Origin: Christensenellaceae bacterium
GTDB lineage: Bacteria; Bacillota; Clostridia; Christensenellales; Aristaeellaceae
NCBI GenBank assembly: GCA_022510815.1
Contig: JAFLST010000010.1
Location: 1-64,000, forward strand
DNA: 64,000 bases
Direction of reading: 5' to 3'
Positions 52,128 to 61,059 of this stretch are shown piece after piece (within the stretch, counting starts at the first letter, position 1; each line of letters starts with the position of its first letter). Made by a program: the position numbers and the translations under genes. Below the pieces are notes generated by a model. The model made no database searches and was not told the DNA's origin. It was given only the letters and a program-made list of their open reading frames with translations.

Positions 52128-52677
52128 GCGTCTTGACGGAAGAAATTCCGTACTCAATCAGCGCGGCGAGGGCGATGGCAACGGCAATCCAGAGGAAAAC
52201 GCGGTCCAGCGGCAGCGCCATGGCGACAAACTCCCGGTGCCAGAAGGACAGGATCAGCGCGATGATGAAGCTGAATTGGGCGGCCTTGCCGAGGTAGTGG
52301 GCGTAAACGACAATGCCGTGGCCCAGCATGTAGGTGCCGCCGACAATCATCGCCAGCTCTTTGGTCATGACGATCAGGATGGCCGGCCACGGGAAGATAC
52401 CCCGCACACCCTGACAGATCAGCGCTGTGCAGACCATCAGCTTGTCCGCCAGCGGATCCATCAGCTTGCCGAAAGCGGTGATCTGCTGGTGCTTGCGGGC
52501 GAGATGCCCGTCCAGCCAGTCGGTGAAGCTGGCGATGAGGAAGACCAGCAGCGACAGCTTCTCCAGTCCGGTGGCGTAGAACACCACGAAGATCGGGATC
52601 AGCGCCATCCGCAGAATGGTCAGGACATTGGGCAGATTCCAGATGTCCGACAGATATTTTTCACGAAACTTGCTCAC
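52078..52677 (-). CDS. pgsA: CDP-diacylglycerol--glycerol-3-phosphate 3-phosphatidyltransferase
   Basis: A 199-residue membrane enzyme making phosphatidylglycerol-phosphate. The CDP-alcohol phosphotransferase motif D-x2-DG-x2-AR-x8-G-x3-D-x3-D is complete (DWLDGHLAR ... GKLMDPLAD). Four or five membrane helices follow. The start is GTG at 52677 with AAAGG upstream. The last 15 residues (SGRCPDTPQERRRSS) are encoded inside a dispersed repeat, so the native tail has probably been replaced. glpK lies convergent. Confidence 0.92.
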   Translation of the reverse strand: MSKFREKYLSDIWNLPNVLTILRMALIPIFVVFYATGLEKLSLLVFLIASFTDWLDGHLARKHQQITAFGKLMDPLADKLMVCTALICQGVRGIFPWPAILIVMTKELAMIVGGTYMLGHGIVVYAHYLGKAAQFSFIIALILSFWHREFVAMALPLDRVFLWIAVAIALAALIEYGISSVKTLSGRCPDTPQERRRSS

Positions 52678-52738
52678 GAGATCGAACCTTTCCGGCGGAA
52701 AAGATTTCCGCTAAGATGGAAACAGGAGGATATTCGAC

Positions 52739-53779
52739 ATGCAACGGCTGAAAACCTTCCTTGGCGGCGAGAAACCCGCCCTTTCTCAAAAGTGGCTGCT
52801 GCTGGGCGGCACCGGTACCATCTCCACGGCGCTGATGCGGCTGCTGGCGGCGCACCATATGGAGGTGACCTGCATCAACCGCGGGCACAGGCCGCTGGCT
52901 TCCGGCGTGGAGCAGATCATCTGCGATGTGAACGATGCGGACGCGATGACCTCAGCGCTGGAGGGACGTCACTTCGACGTGGTGGTGGACTTCCTGACCT
53001 ATGGCCCGGAGCAGGCCAGCACCCGGGTGGAGCAGTTCCGGGGTAAGTGCGGACGGTATGTGTTCATTTCCACCGCCATGACCTACGAGAAGCCGCCGCG
53101 CGTCATGCCCGTCAGTGAAAAGGCGCCGCAGGACAATCCGTTCTCGCCCTATGCGCAGAACAAGATCCTCTGTGAGGGCATCTTCCGTGCGGCTTACAAG
53201 ACGCAGGGCTTCCCGCTGACCATCGTGCGCCCGAGCTGCACCTATGGCGACGAGCGCGTGCCCTTTATCATGACACCCATGGACAAGCCCAACACCATCC
53301 TTAGCCGGCTGCGGGCGGGCAAGCCCATCGTCGTGCCGGGGGACGGAAGCGTCTTCTGGACGATAACCCACAGCGGCGATTTTGCCCGGGCGCTGCTGGC
53401 GCTGATGCTCAATCCTGACACGCTGGGCGAGGACTTCCACATCACGCAGGATGAGAGCATGCCGTGGGACGCCTTTGCCGCCTTGCTCGCGCAGGCTGCC
53501 GGTGCGCCCGCGCCGACCATTGTGCATGTCACGACTGACGACCTCGTCCGCGAAAAGGAATCGCTGCGGCAGGATCTGCTGGGCGACATGGCGCAGACGG
53601 CCATCTTCGACAACAGCAAGCTGCGGCGGTTCGTGCCGGGATTCCAGTTCCACATCTCCTACAGGGACGGCGTGAGCGAGAGCATCCGCAACGTGGACAG
53701 CAAGCCCGAGCTGCAGGGCATCGACGAGGAGTGGAACGCGTGGATCGACGGCCTTGTGGCAAAGTACGGCGCGAGGTAA
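52739..53779 (+). CDS. NAD-dependent epimerase/dehydratase-like protein
   Basis: A 346-residue extended short-chain dehydrogenase. The Rossmann loop is LLLGGTGTIS (residues 20-29), and the Y-x3-K pair is in YAQNKILCE; a Ser/Thr of the triad lies in VFISTAMTYE. The loop GGTGxxS instead of GGxGFIG and the following INRGHRP are typical of the atypical SDR group that includes chloroplast RNA-binding-like and dTDP-sugar epimerase-like proteins. Substrate unknown. AACAGGAGGA precedes the ATG. Confidence 0.82.
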   Translation: MQRLKTFLGGEKPALSQKWLLLGGTGTISTALMRLLAAHHMEVTCINRGHRPLASGVEQIICDVNDADAMTSALEGRHFDVVVDFLTYGPEQASTRVEQFRGKCGRYVFISTAMTYEKPPRVMPVSEKAPQDNPFSPYAQNKILCEGIFRAAYKTQGFPLTIVRPSCTYGDERVPFIMTPMDKPNTILSRLRAGKPIVVPGDGSVFWTITHSGDFARALLALMLNPDTLGEDFHITQDESMPWDAFAALLAQAAGAPAPTIVHVTTDDLVREKESLRQDLLGDMAQTAIFDNSKLRRFVPGFQFHISYRDGVSESIRNVDSKPELQGIDEEWNAWIDGLVAKYGAR

Positions 53780-53896
53780 GGCGCCGGGCTTAGTATAGCC
53801 TGTGCAGGGATCGACCATGCGGCAGCGCGGAATTGGCAGGAAATGCGTTTTTTGCGGCGAAAAATACAGCGCAGAAGCAAGCAGGAGGAAACGAAC

Positions 53897-55216
53897 ATGA
53901 CGAGATACGACGGCCGTCAGCCGGATCAGGCGCGGCCCATCAGCATTCAGACGGATTTTGTGCGCACGGCGGCGGGCTCCTGCCTGATCGCGACGGGCAA
54001 CACGCGGGTGATCTGCACGGCCTCGGTGGAGGAGGGTGTGCCGCCCTTCCTGCGGGGCAAGGGGCAGGGCTGGGTCACGGCGGAATACGCCATGCTGCCC
54101 GCGTCGACCGGGAGCCGCAAGAAGCGCGACGGCATCAAGAAGGACGGCCGCAGCGTGGAGATTCAGCGACTGATCGGGCGCAGTCTCCGTCAGGCGATTG
54201 ACCTGACCAAGCTGGGCGAATATACCATCACGCTGGACTGCGATGTGCTGGAGGCCGATGGCGGCACCCGCACAGCGTCCATCACCGGCGCGATGGTGGC
54301 CTTGACCTGCGCGGTGGACAAGCTGCTCCGGGAGGGCAAGCTGGCTGAATCGCCGCTTGTTCATCAGGTGGCGGCGGTGTCCTGCGGCGTGGTCGACGAC
54401 GTGCCCTGCCTCGACCTGTGCTATCAGGAGGACAGCCGCGCGCAGGTAGACATGAACCTTGTGATGAACGAAAAGGGTGAGCTGATCGAGCTGCAGGGCA
54501 CCGGCGAGGGCCGCGCCTACACCATGGACGAGCTGCATACGCTGGTGGCCTACGGGCAGAAGGGCATTCAGGCGCTGATGGAGGCGCAGAAGGCCGCGCT
54601 GGGCGACCGGGCTGCCTGCCTTGAGCCGAAGCCCACGCTGGTGGCTGCCACGGGCAACGCTCACAAGCTCCGGGAGCTGCGGATGCTGTTCGGGGCGTAC
54701 TATCATATTATTTCCATGAACGAGGCCGGGTTTGCGGAGGAGATCGACGAGAACGCAGATACCTTTGCCGGCAACGCGGCGATCAAGGCGGAGCAGGTCT
54801 GCGCGGCGACAGGGCTGCCGACCATTGCGGACGACAGCGGCCTGACGGTAGATGCGCTGGGCGGCGAACCCGGCGTGCGCTCGGCAAGATACGCGGGGGT
54901 GCACGGCGACGACAAGGCCAACAACAATCTGCTCCTTGAGCGCATGCAGGGGGAGACGAACCGCGCCTGCGCGTTCCAGTGCGCCATTGCCCTCAAGCTC
55001 CCGGGCCGTGAGTCGCTGATTGCGGAGGGCTCCTGCCCCGGCACGCTGCTGCATGAGGAGCGCGGCACGGGCGGCTTCGGCTATGACCCGCTGTTCCTCT
55101 ATGAGCCGCTGGGCAAGACCTTCGCGGAGTTCACCGAGGAGGAGAAGAACGCCGTCAGCCACCGGGCGAGGGCCTGTGAGAAGATGCTGGCCATCATGAA
55201 GGAGCTGCACGGATGA
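53897..55216 (+). CDS. rph: Ribonuclease PH fused to non-canonical purine NTP pyrophosphatase
   Basis: A 439-residue bifunctional protein. Residues 1-240 are RNase PH (GNTRVICTASVEEGVPPFLR, VTAEYAMLPASTGSR, LDCDVLEADGGTRTASI), which trims tRNA 3' ends with phosphate. Residues about 245-439 are RdgB (ATGNAHKLRELRMLF, ADDSGLTVDALGGEPGVRSA, GGFGYDPLF, SHRARA), which removes ITP, dITP and XTP. The two are separate in most bacteria but fused in some clostridia. The ATG at 53897 follows GCAGGAGG. A YfcE-type phosphoesterase overlaps its stop. Confidence 0.92.
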   Translation: MTRYDGRQPDQARPISIQTDFVRTAAGSCLIATGNTRVICTASVEEGVPPFLRGKGQGWVTAEYAMLPASTGSRKKRDGIKKDGRSVEIQRLIGRSLRQAIDLTKLGEYTITLDCDVLEADGGTRTASITGAMVALTCAVDKLLREGKLAESPLVHQVAAVSCGVVDDVPCLDLCYQEDSRAQVDMNLVMNEKGELIELQGTGEGRAYTMDELHTLVAYGQKGIQALMEAQKAALGDRAACLEPKPTLVAATGNAHKLRELRMLFGAYYHIISMNEAGFAEEIDENADTFAGNAAIKAEQVCAATGLPTIADDSGLTVDALGGEPGVRSARYAGVHGDDKANNNLLLERMQGETNRACAFQCAIALKLPGRESLIAEGSCPGTLLHEERGTGGFGYDPLFLYEPLGKTFAEFTEEEKNAVSHRARACEKMLAIMKELHG

Positions 55217-55695
55217 AGGCCATTGTGCTGAGCGACATCCATGGCGACGATTCCACGCTGCGGGTCACGCTGGAGAAAGCGTGGCTGCGCACCGGCCCGG
55301 TGGACGCGTATTTCTGCCTCGGCGACGGCGTGCGGGACTTCGAGCGGGCGGAGATGTTCCTGCGCTCCCATGATCCGAACGCCATCATGTACGCCGTGAA
55401 GGGCAACAACGATTTCGCGGTCATGAATACTCCGGACAGGATGGTTGTGCGCTTCGGCGGCGCGAATCTGTTCCTGACCCACGGGCACTATCTTCGGGTC
55501 AAGCAGACCCTCGAGTTCCTCGACCACGCGGCGGAGGAGGCGGGCTGCACCATCGCGCTCTATGGTCACACCCATTGTCCTGACGTGGAGACCCGCCGCA
55601 CCATGATGATTAATCCCGGCGCGGCCTGCAACGGTCGCTTGGCGCTGCTGGAGGTTGAGGACGGTCGGCCCCGAGTGAGCCTGTTGAGCTATTGA
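55213..55695 (+). CDS. YfcE/MJ0936-type metallophosphodiesterase
   Basis: A 160-residue phosphoesterase with the short Metallophos_2 plan: LSDIHGD (6-12), CLGDGVRD, VKGNND, LTHGHY and ALYGHTH. Members hydrolyse phosphodiesters with Mn or Ni. It overlaps rph-rdgB by ATGA, and this order (rph, rdgB, phosphoesterase) is a standard Firmicutes cluster. Confidence 0.9.
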   Translation: MKAIVLSDIHGDDSTLRVTLEKAWLRTGPVDAYFCLGDGVRDFERAEMFLRSHDPNAIMYAVKGNNDFAVMNTPDRMVVRFGGANLFLTHGHYLRVKQTLEFLDHAAEEAGCTIALYGHTHCPDVETRRTMMINPGAACNGRLALLEVEDGRPRVSLLSY

Positions 55696-55705
55696 GGGAG
55701 AAACG

Positions 55706-56284
55706 ATGCCAAAGCAATTGTCGGAAATGAGCCTTGAGGAGCTGTGGCAGCTCTTTCCGATCTTCCTGACGGAGCACCGGAAGGAATGGGCGGAATGGTT
55801 TGAGGAGGAAGCGGCGAGGCTCAAGGAGATCCTGCCCGCCGGGACGCGCATCAGCCATATTGGCAGTACGGCGGTGGAGGGCATCTGGGCCAAGCCGATT
55901 GTCGATATCTTGGCGGAGGTGCCGGAGGGCAGCGCGCTGGAACCTGCCGGGGACGCGATTGTGCGGGCTGGGTGGATTCGCATGAGCGCGGATGAGCGGC
56001 GCATGTCCTTCAACCTCGGGTATACGCCGGAGGGCTTTGCAGAGCGGGTGTTTCACCTGCACCTGCGCCATTGGGGCGACTGTGACGAGCTCTGCTTCCG
56101 GGATTATCTGCGGGAGCACCCCGCCGAGGCTGGGGAATACGAGCGACTGAAGCTGTCTCTGTGGAAGCGGTTTGAGCATGACCGGGACGGCTATACGGCT
56201 GCGAAGACGGAGATGGTCGCTGCCTGCACGGCAAAGGCCAAAGCACTCTATCTTGCGCGGTATGAGCAGGAGACGGCTCTATGA
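55706..56284 (+). CDS. GrpB family protein
   Basis: A 192-residue member of the GrpB/UPF0157 family, which has a nucleotidyltransferase-like fold. The family block RISHIGSTAVEGIWAKPIVD (residues 48-67) includes GS and the paired acidic positions of the pol-beta fold, and HLHLRHWGDCDELCFRDYLR is the second block. The reaction is unknown. GAGGGAGAAA precedes the ATG. The next gene starts inside its stop. Confidence 0.85.
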   Translation: MPKQLSEMSLEELWQLFPIFLTEHRKEWAEWFEEEAARLKEILPAGTRISHIGSTAVEGIWAKPIVDILAEVPEGSALEPAGDAIVRAGWIRMSADERRMSFNLGYTPEGFAERVFHLHLRHWGDCDELCFRDYLREHPAEAGEYERLKLSLWKRFEHDRDGYTAAKTEMVAACTAKAKALYLARYEQETAL

Positions 56285-56733
56285 GCAGAGCGGCTATGAC
56301 GACCATCACCAACATGTGCATGGTTTGCAAGGGCGATCAAGTGCTGGTGCAGGACAAGGTCGACGCTGACTGGAAGGGCCTGACCTTCCCGGGCGGCCAT
56401 GTGGAACCGGGAGAGTCCATGACGGATGCGGTGATCCGGGAGGTTCGCGAGGAGACCGGGCTGACCATTGCCGCTCCGCGCCTGTGCGGCGTCAAGGACT
56501 GGACGAATGACGACGGTTCCCGGTACATGGTGCTGCTCTACAGGGCGGACAGGTTCACGGGGGAGCTTCGGCCCTCGCCGGAGGGTCCCGTGTTCTGGAT
56601 GGACAAGGGCGAGCTGGCGACCCGAAAGCTCTCCAATGATATGGATGAGATGCTCAAGGTCTTTCTGGACGATGATCTGAGCGAATTCTTCTATTTCAAA
56701 GAGGATGGCGTGTGGAAGCACGCGCTGAAATGA
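56281..56733 (+). CDS. Nudix hydrolase (8-oxo-dGTP diphosphatase-like)
   Basis: A 150-residue hydrolase. The Nudix box runs over residues 39-61: GGHVEPGES followed by REVREETGL, with all key Gly, Glu and Arg positions. The N-terminal TITNMCMVCKGDQVLVQDK and the C-terminal WMDKGEL are those of MutT-like clostridial enzymes. Substrate (8-oxo-dGTP or another nucleoside diphosphate derivative) is inferred. ATGA overlap with grpB-like gene. Confidence 0.88.
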   Translation: MSRAAMTTITNMCMVCKGDQVLVQDKVDADWKGLTFPGGHVEPGESMTDAVIREVREETGLTIAAPRLCGVKDWTNDDGSRYMVLLYRADRFTGELRPSPEGPVFWMDKGELATRKLSNDMDEMLKVFLDDDLSEFFYFKEDGVWKHALK

Positions 56734-56743
56734 CGGAGGAATC

Positions 56744-57379
56744 ATGATCCCGGATATCAAAACGGCGGAAGCGGCGCTGGAGCTGGCGGGGACGATGAAT
56801 CCTGGCCCGTGGACGGAGCACTCGCGCAACGTGGGTATCGCGGCGCGGAACATCGCGGAAAGGGTGCCCGGCATGGACCCGGAGCGGGCGTATATCTTCG
56901 GCCTGCTGCATGATATCGGCCGGCGGGTCGGCGTGGTCGGTATTTCGACCCATGTGATCGAAGGCTACCGCTACTGCACAGCGCAGGGCTGGGACGAGGC
57001 GGCGCGCATCTGCATGACGCACTCGTGGCCACTGGGCGCGGTGGAGCTGGGTGACGATGACCCGGTGGAAGCCGAGATCAAGGCCTGTCTGACGAACCTC
57101 GCCTATGATGACGATGACCGGCTGATCATGCTGTGCGACAGTCTGGCAGTGGACTACGGGTTCTGCATTCTGGAGCGGCGTTTCGTCGATGTGGCGCGAC
57201 GCTACGGCATCTGGCCCAACACGGTAGAGCGCTGGAACGAAACCTTCCGCATCAAGGAGGATTTCGAGCGGCGGATGGGGTGCTCGGTTTACGACGTGCT
57301 GCCGGATATCGGGCGCACGACGCTGCTCAGCCCGCCGCCATGGAAGCCGCCGGTGAAACTATACGGGGCGGAAGGATGA
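56744..57379 (+). CDS. HD domain phosphohydrolase-like protein
   Basis: A 211-residue protein with an HD fold: His26 (EHSRNV), His56-Asp57 (LLHDIGRR) and a later metal Asp in LIMLCDSLAVD. Such proteins cleave phosphomonoesters or nucleotides; this subgroup is uncharacterised. ACGGAGG precedes the ATG 10 bases after the Nudix stop. The next gene overlaps its stop. Confidence 0.82.
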   Translation: MIPDIKTAEAALELAGTMNPGPWTEHSRNVGIAARNIAERVPGMDPERAYIFGLLHDIGRRVGVVGISTHVIEGYRYCTAQGWDEAARICMTHSWPLGAVELGDDDPVEAEIKACLTNLAYDDDDRLIMLCDSLAVDYGFCILERRFVDVARRYGIWPNTVERWNETFRIKEDFERRMGCSVYDVLPDIGRTTLLSPPPWKPPVKLYGAEG

Positions 57380-57705
57380 AGCGTTTGATTTTACCTATGG
57401 CAGCTGTCCTGCTGGTCACGCTGCTTCTGCCGTGGCTGGCGATGACATTCATCCCGGGGGATGCGGGCATGGCGGCGTGCTTTGCGCTGTTCTATGCGGT
57501 CAACCCGCTGGTCTCTGCCGGCATGGGCGCGCTGGCGGGCATCAGGCGGCAGTGGTATTGGCCTGCGGCGATGGCGGGCATGTTTCTGATAGGCGCGCGG
57601 CGGATCTTCGCGCCGGGGGAGACGGCCTTCCTGCTGTATGCAGGCGTCTATCTGGCCATCGGCTGGCTGGTTATGGCCGCGGCCCGACTGATTCGGAAAT
57701 CATAA
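57376..57705 (+). CDS. Small integral membrane protein
   Basis: A 109-residue protein with four likely membrane segments (about residues 4-22, 32-50, 62-77 and 85-103) and a basic tail RLIRKS. I recognise no family. It overlaps the HD gene by ATGA and lies 14 bases before nadE, so it is part of the same transcript. Confidence 0.7.
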   Translation: MKRLILPMAAVLLVTLLLPWLAMTFIPGDAGMAACFALFYAVNPLVSAGMGALAGIRRQWYWPAAMAGMFLIGARRIFAPGETAFLLYAGVYLAIGWLVMAAARLIRKS

Positions 57706-57719
57706 AGGAGCGATAAGCG

Positions 57720-59648
57720 ATGCAAGGAATCCTGCGCGTGGCGGCGGCAGTGCCGCACCTGCACTTGGCGAATGTGGACGCGAATGTCACGGAACACCTG
57801 AACAAGCTCGGGGAGGCCAAGGCGAAGCACGCCTCGCTGGTGGTGTTTCCGGAGCTGTCGCTGACGGGCTACACCTGCGGCGACCTGTTCTTCCAGCAGA
57901 CGCTGCTGAAGGACGTGGTGAGCGGCCTCGTTCGCCTGCGGGACGGAATGCCGGAAGGTCTCATTGCGGTGGTCGGCGCGCCGCTGCGGCTGGAGAGCGG
58001 GCTGTACAACTGCGCGGTGGTTCTCTCGAAGGGCTGCATCCATGGCGCCGTGCCGAAGACCTATCTGCCTAACAACAACGAGTTCTATGAGAAGCGCTGG
58101 TTCCGCAGCGGTGAAGGGCTGCCGGAGGACAGTGTCGCGCTGGATATGCCGGAGGAACTCGTGGGTTCCGCGATGTTTGAGAGCGCGGATGGCGTGCGCT
58201 TCGGCGTAGAGCTGTGTGAGGACCTGTGGTCGCCGCTGCCGCCCTCAACCTTTGTGGCGCTCTCCGGCGCAGAGGTGATCGTCAACCTGTCCGCGTCCAA
58301 CGAGCTGATCGCCAAGCGGGAGTACCGGCAGGAGCTGATCCGCCAGCAGAGCGCCCGGTGCCTGTGCGGCTATGTCTATGTGTCGGCGGGCGCGGGGGAG
58401 TCGACCTCCGATCTGGTGTTCTCGGGCCACAGCATGGTCGCCTCGTGCGGCGCGGCGATCCGGGAGAACGACGGTTATCTGGCCGACGATTATCTGATGA
58501 CCGCGGACATTGACATCGACCGCATCCGGGCTGACCGCATGAAGCAGACCAGCTTTGGCGACTGCGCGCAGACGCATCATCAGGCGACCGATATCGTGGT
58601 GGTGGAGCAGGAGCTGCTTCTGCCGGAGGACGTGACGCCGGACGTCTATGTGCCCAAGCATCCGTTCATCCCGTCGGACAGGGCCTCCCGGCAGACCCGC
58701 TGCGAGCAGATCTTTGCCATGCAGGCGACGGCGCTGGCTCAGCGGCTCAAGATCACCGGCGGCAGGGTGACGGTGGGTATCTCCGGCGGGCTGGACTCAA
58801 CCCTCGCGCTGCTGGCGGCATGCAAGGCCGTCGATCTGCTGGGCTTGCCGCGCACAAACATTCTCGGCATCACCATGCCCTGCTTCGGCACGACGGACTG
58901 GACGTACCAGAGCGCGCTGGAACTGATGCGCACCCTCGGCGTGGAGCAGCGGGAGATTCCGATTCACGAGGCGGTTCGGCTGCATTTCCGGGATATCGGG
59001 CACGAGGAGAGCGATCATTCCGTCACCTATGAGAACGCGCAGGCCCGGGAGCGGACGCAGATTCTGATGGATGTGGCGAACAAGACCGGCGGCATCGTGC
59101 TGGGCACCGGCGACCTGAGCGAGATCGCCCTCGGCTGGTGCACCTACAACGCCGATCATATGAGCATGTACGGCGTGAACTCCGGCGTGCCCAAGACGCT
59201 GGTGCGCTGGGTCATCCAGACGGCGGCGGAACGGCCCGAGTTTGAGGCCAGCAAGGCGGTGCTGCAGCGCATTCTCGACACGCCCATCAGCCCCGAGCTG
59301 CTGCCCCCTGACGAGCAGGGCAACATCGCCCAGCAGACGGAAGACCTTGTCGGCCCCTATGCGCTACATGATTTCTTCCTGTATTATGCCATCCGCTTCG
59401 GCTATCCGCCGAAGAAGGTTTTTGAGCTGTGCTGCATGGCCTTCCGGGAGGATTTCGACCGGGCGACCATTCTCAAGTGGCTCAAGAATTTCTATCGTCG
59501 GTTCTGGAATCAGCAGTTCAAGCGCAACTGCATGCCTGACGGCGTGAAGCTGGGTTCCATCGCGCTCAGCCCTCGGGGCGACTGGCGCATGCCCTCCGAC
59601 GCGCAGAGCGCCGCGTGGCTCAGAGAATGCGAAGCGCTGGAGATTTAA
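57720..59648 (+). CDS. nadE: Glutamine-dependent NAD+ synthase
   Basis: A 642-residue enzyme finishing NAD synthesis. The N-terminal nitrilase-type glutaminase has the triad Glu45 (FPELSLTG), Lys113 (VPKTYLPN) and Cys166 (ELCEDLW); the C-terminal synthetase has the PP-loop GISGGLDSTLALLA, GTGDLSEIALGWCTYN and the late KRNCMPDGVKLGS. Length matches the two-domain NadE of clostridia. AAAGGAGCG precedes the ATG. Confidence 0.95.
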   Translation: MQGILRVAAAVPHLHLANVDANVTEHLNKLGEAKAKHASLVVFPELSLTGYTCGDLFFQQTLLKDVVSGLVRLRDGMPEGLIAVVGAPLRLESGLYNCAVVLSKGCIHGAVPKTYLPNNNEFYEKRWFRSGEGLPEDSVALDMPEELVGSAMFESADGVRFGVELCEDLWSPLPPSTFVALSGAEVIVNLSASNELIAKREYRQELIRQQSARCLCGYVYVSAGAGESTSDLVFSGHSMVASCGAAIRENDGYLADDYLMTADIDIDRIRADRMKQTSFGDCAQTHHQATDIVVVEQELLLPEDVTPDVYVPKHPFIPSDRASRQTRCEQIFAMQATALAQRLKITGGRVTVGISGGLDSTLALLAACKAVDLLGLPRTNILGITMPCFGTTDWTYQSALELMRTLGVEQREIPIHEAVRLHFRDIGHEESDHSVTYENAQARERTQILMDVANKTGGIVLGTGDLSEIALGWCTYNADHMSMYGVNSGVPKTLVRWVIQTAAERPEFEASKAVLQRILDTPISPELLPPDEQGNIAQQTEDLVGPYALHDFFLYYAIRFGYPPKKVFELCCMAFREDFDRATILKWLKNFYRRFWNQQFKRNCMPDGVKLGSIALSPRGDWRMPSDAQSAAWLRECEALEI

Positions 59649-59651
59649 GCC

Positions 59652-59680
59652 TTTACGGGCGTTGGAAAATAGGGTATACT
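59652..59680 (+). promoter_or_regulatory. Promoter of nrdR
   Basis: TTTACG (59652-59657), 17 bases, TATACT (59675-59680), 35 bases before the start. Confidence 0.5.
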
Positions 59681-59715
59681 GGAATAAGCAAAAATCAGGA
59701 TGGGGGCACCGAAGC

Positions 59716-60189
59716 ATGAGATGCCAGTATTGCAACTGCACGGAGAGCAAAGTGATTGATTCCCGGCCCACCGAGGAGGGCAACAGCATTCGCCGCCGCC
59801 GGGAGTGCATGAACTGCGGCCGGAGATTCACGACCTATGAGAAGATTGAGCTGGTGCCGCTGATGGTCGTCAAGCGCGACGGCCGGCGGGAGCCCTTTGA
59901 CGGGCAGAAGATCAAGGCGGGCATCCTGCATGCCTGCGAGAAGCTGCCTGTCTCCATGCAGCAGGTTGAGGCCATCTGCTCGAACATCGAGCAGGCGGCA
60001 TACGGCGGCATGGAGGGCGAGATTCCCAGCCAGCGCATTGGCGACATGGTCATGTCCGAGCTCAAGGCCATCAACGACGTAGCCTATGTCCGCTTCGCCG
60101 CGGTGTATCGTAAGTTCACCGATCTGGGCACCTTTATGTCTGAGCTGCAGAAGCTGGTCAGGGAAAACGAAATGAACGCAAACCGGTGA
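59716..60189 (+). CDS. nrdR: Transcriptional repressor NrdR
   Basis: A 157-residue repressor of ribonucleotide reductase genes. The zinc ribbon uses Cys3, Cys6, Cys31 and Cys34 with the conserved RRRRECMNCGRRFTTYE; the ATP-cone (about residues 50-140) senses dATP/ATP (VVKRDGRREPFD, then DVAYVRFAAVYRKF). The ATG at 59716 has GGGGGCACC upstream, a modest site. nrd genes are not in the window. Confidence 0.95.
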   Translation: MRCQYCNCTESKVIDSRPTEEGNSIRRRRECMNCGRRFTTYEKIELVPLMVVKRDGRREPFDGQKIKAGILHACEKLPVSMQQVEAICSNIEQAAYGGMEGEIPSQRIGDMVMSELKAINDVAYVRFAAVYRKFTDLGTFMSELQKLVRENEMNANR

Positions 60190-60202
60190 TTCATCGCAGC
60201 AG

Positions 60203-60237
60203 AAAAGCAGCGTGCAAGGCGCACGCTGCTCTTTTTG
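60203..60237. terminator. Bidirectional terminator between nrdR and the XRE gene
   Basis: AGCAGCGTGC-aaggc-GCACGCTGCT with CTTTTTG on the right and an A-run on the left. Confidence 0.85.
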
Positions 60238-60927
60238 TTATTCCGCGGCGATGTAGATGTCCATATAGGTGACGCCGTCCCGCGTGTATTCCTTCTCAAA
60301 GCAGCCGATACAATACTTTTCCTGCCGATGAGCGATGCCGTTCATGTGCATGTAGGTCATCAGGGCCTTGTAAGCGTTGGGAATCAGCCGGAAGGGCGAG
60401 AGGAAGGGCTCCCTGATGGTAATGGTCATGTACTTCTGCCTGCCTTGATGAAGCACCTTCGCGTCGACCCCGTCGGCAGATACGCTCTCGGGCAGGACCA
60501 GCGCGGCGGTATAGCCGTGCATGTTGTGCACGTTGATCAGCTCCTGAGAGGGCACGGGAAAGTCCCAGCCGATGATGAACGGCTCCACCAGTCCGAGCTT
60601 TTTGGCCCAGACCTCCACATGGGCGATCGCGTCGGCCTCCGGGTCCGTGCTGATGGCGGTATAGGCGAGGTAGCGCATGGGCTCAACCCACTCCTCGCGG
60701 ATGTCGGAATAGGCGTCGTCGAGCACGTTCATGTCCTCCCGGACGAGCTGATCCATGGTGCAGGAAAACAGCGCGCACAGGTCGATGATCTTGCTGACCT
60801 CTGGATAGATCGCGTCCAGTTCCCATTTGGAGACGGTCTGACGGCTGACGTCCATCTTTTCCGCCAGCGCTTCTTGCGTCATGTTGCGCATCTTTCTGAG
60901 GCATTGCAGATTCTGTCCGAAGCTCAT
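60238..60927 (-). CDS. XRE-family regulator with GyrI-like ligand domain
   Basis: A 229-residue protein. Residues 1-65 are a Cro/CI helix-turn-helix (RNMTQEALAEKMDVSRQTVS). Residues about 85-229 look like a GyrI/effector-binding domain (HVEVWAKKLGL, then KYMTITIREPFLSPF and a final CFEKEYTRDGVTYMDIY strand), which binds small hydrophobic or cationic molecules. It may therefore sense a drug or metabolite. CAAGGAGG precedes the ATG. Confidence 0.8.
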   Translation of the reverse strand: MSFGQNLQCLRKMRNMTQEALAEKMDVSRQTVSKWELDAIYPEVSKIIDLCALFSCTMDQLVREDMNVLDDAYSDIREEWVEPMRYLAYTAISTDPEADAIAHVEVWAKKLGLVEPFIIGWDFPVPSQELINVHNMHGYTAALVLPESVSADGVDAKVLHQGRQKYMTITIREPFLSPFRLIPNAYKALMTYMHMNGIAHRQEKYCIGCFEKEYTRDGVTYMDIYIAAE

Positions 60928-61059
60928 GGGGCGTTCCTCCTTGCGTTGTCATGCGAATATTCTATCAATCGCAAGGATTTCCTTCCACCAACCTGGCCGC
61001 TCTCTTTTAGGTGGAAATGCGCGTTCAGGGTGCGGAGGGCGATATGGTTCGTTACGTTT

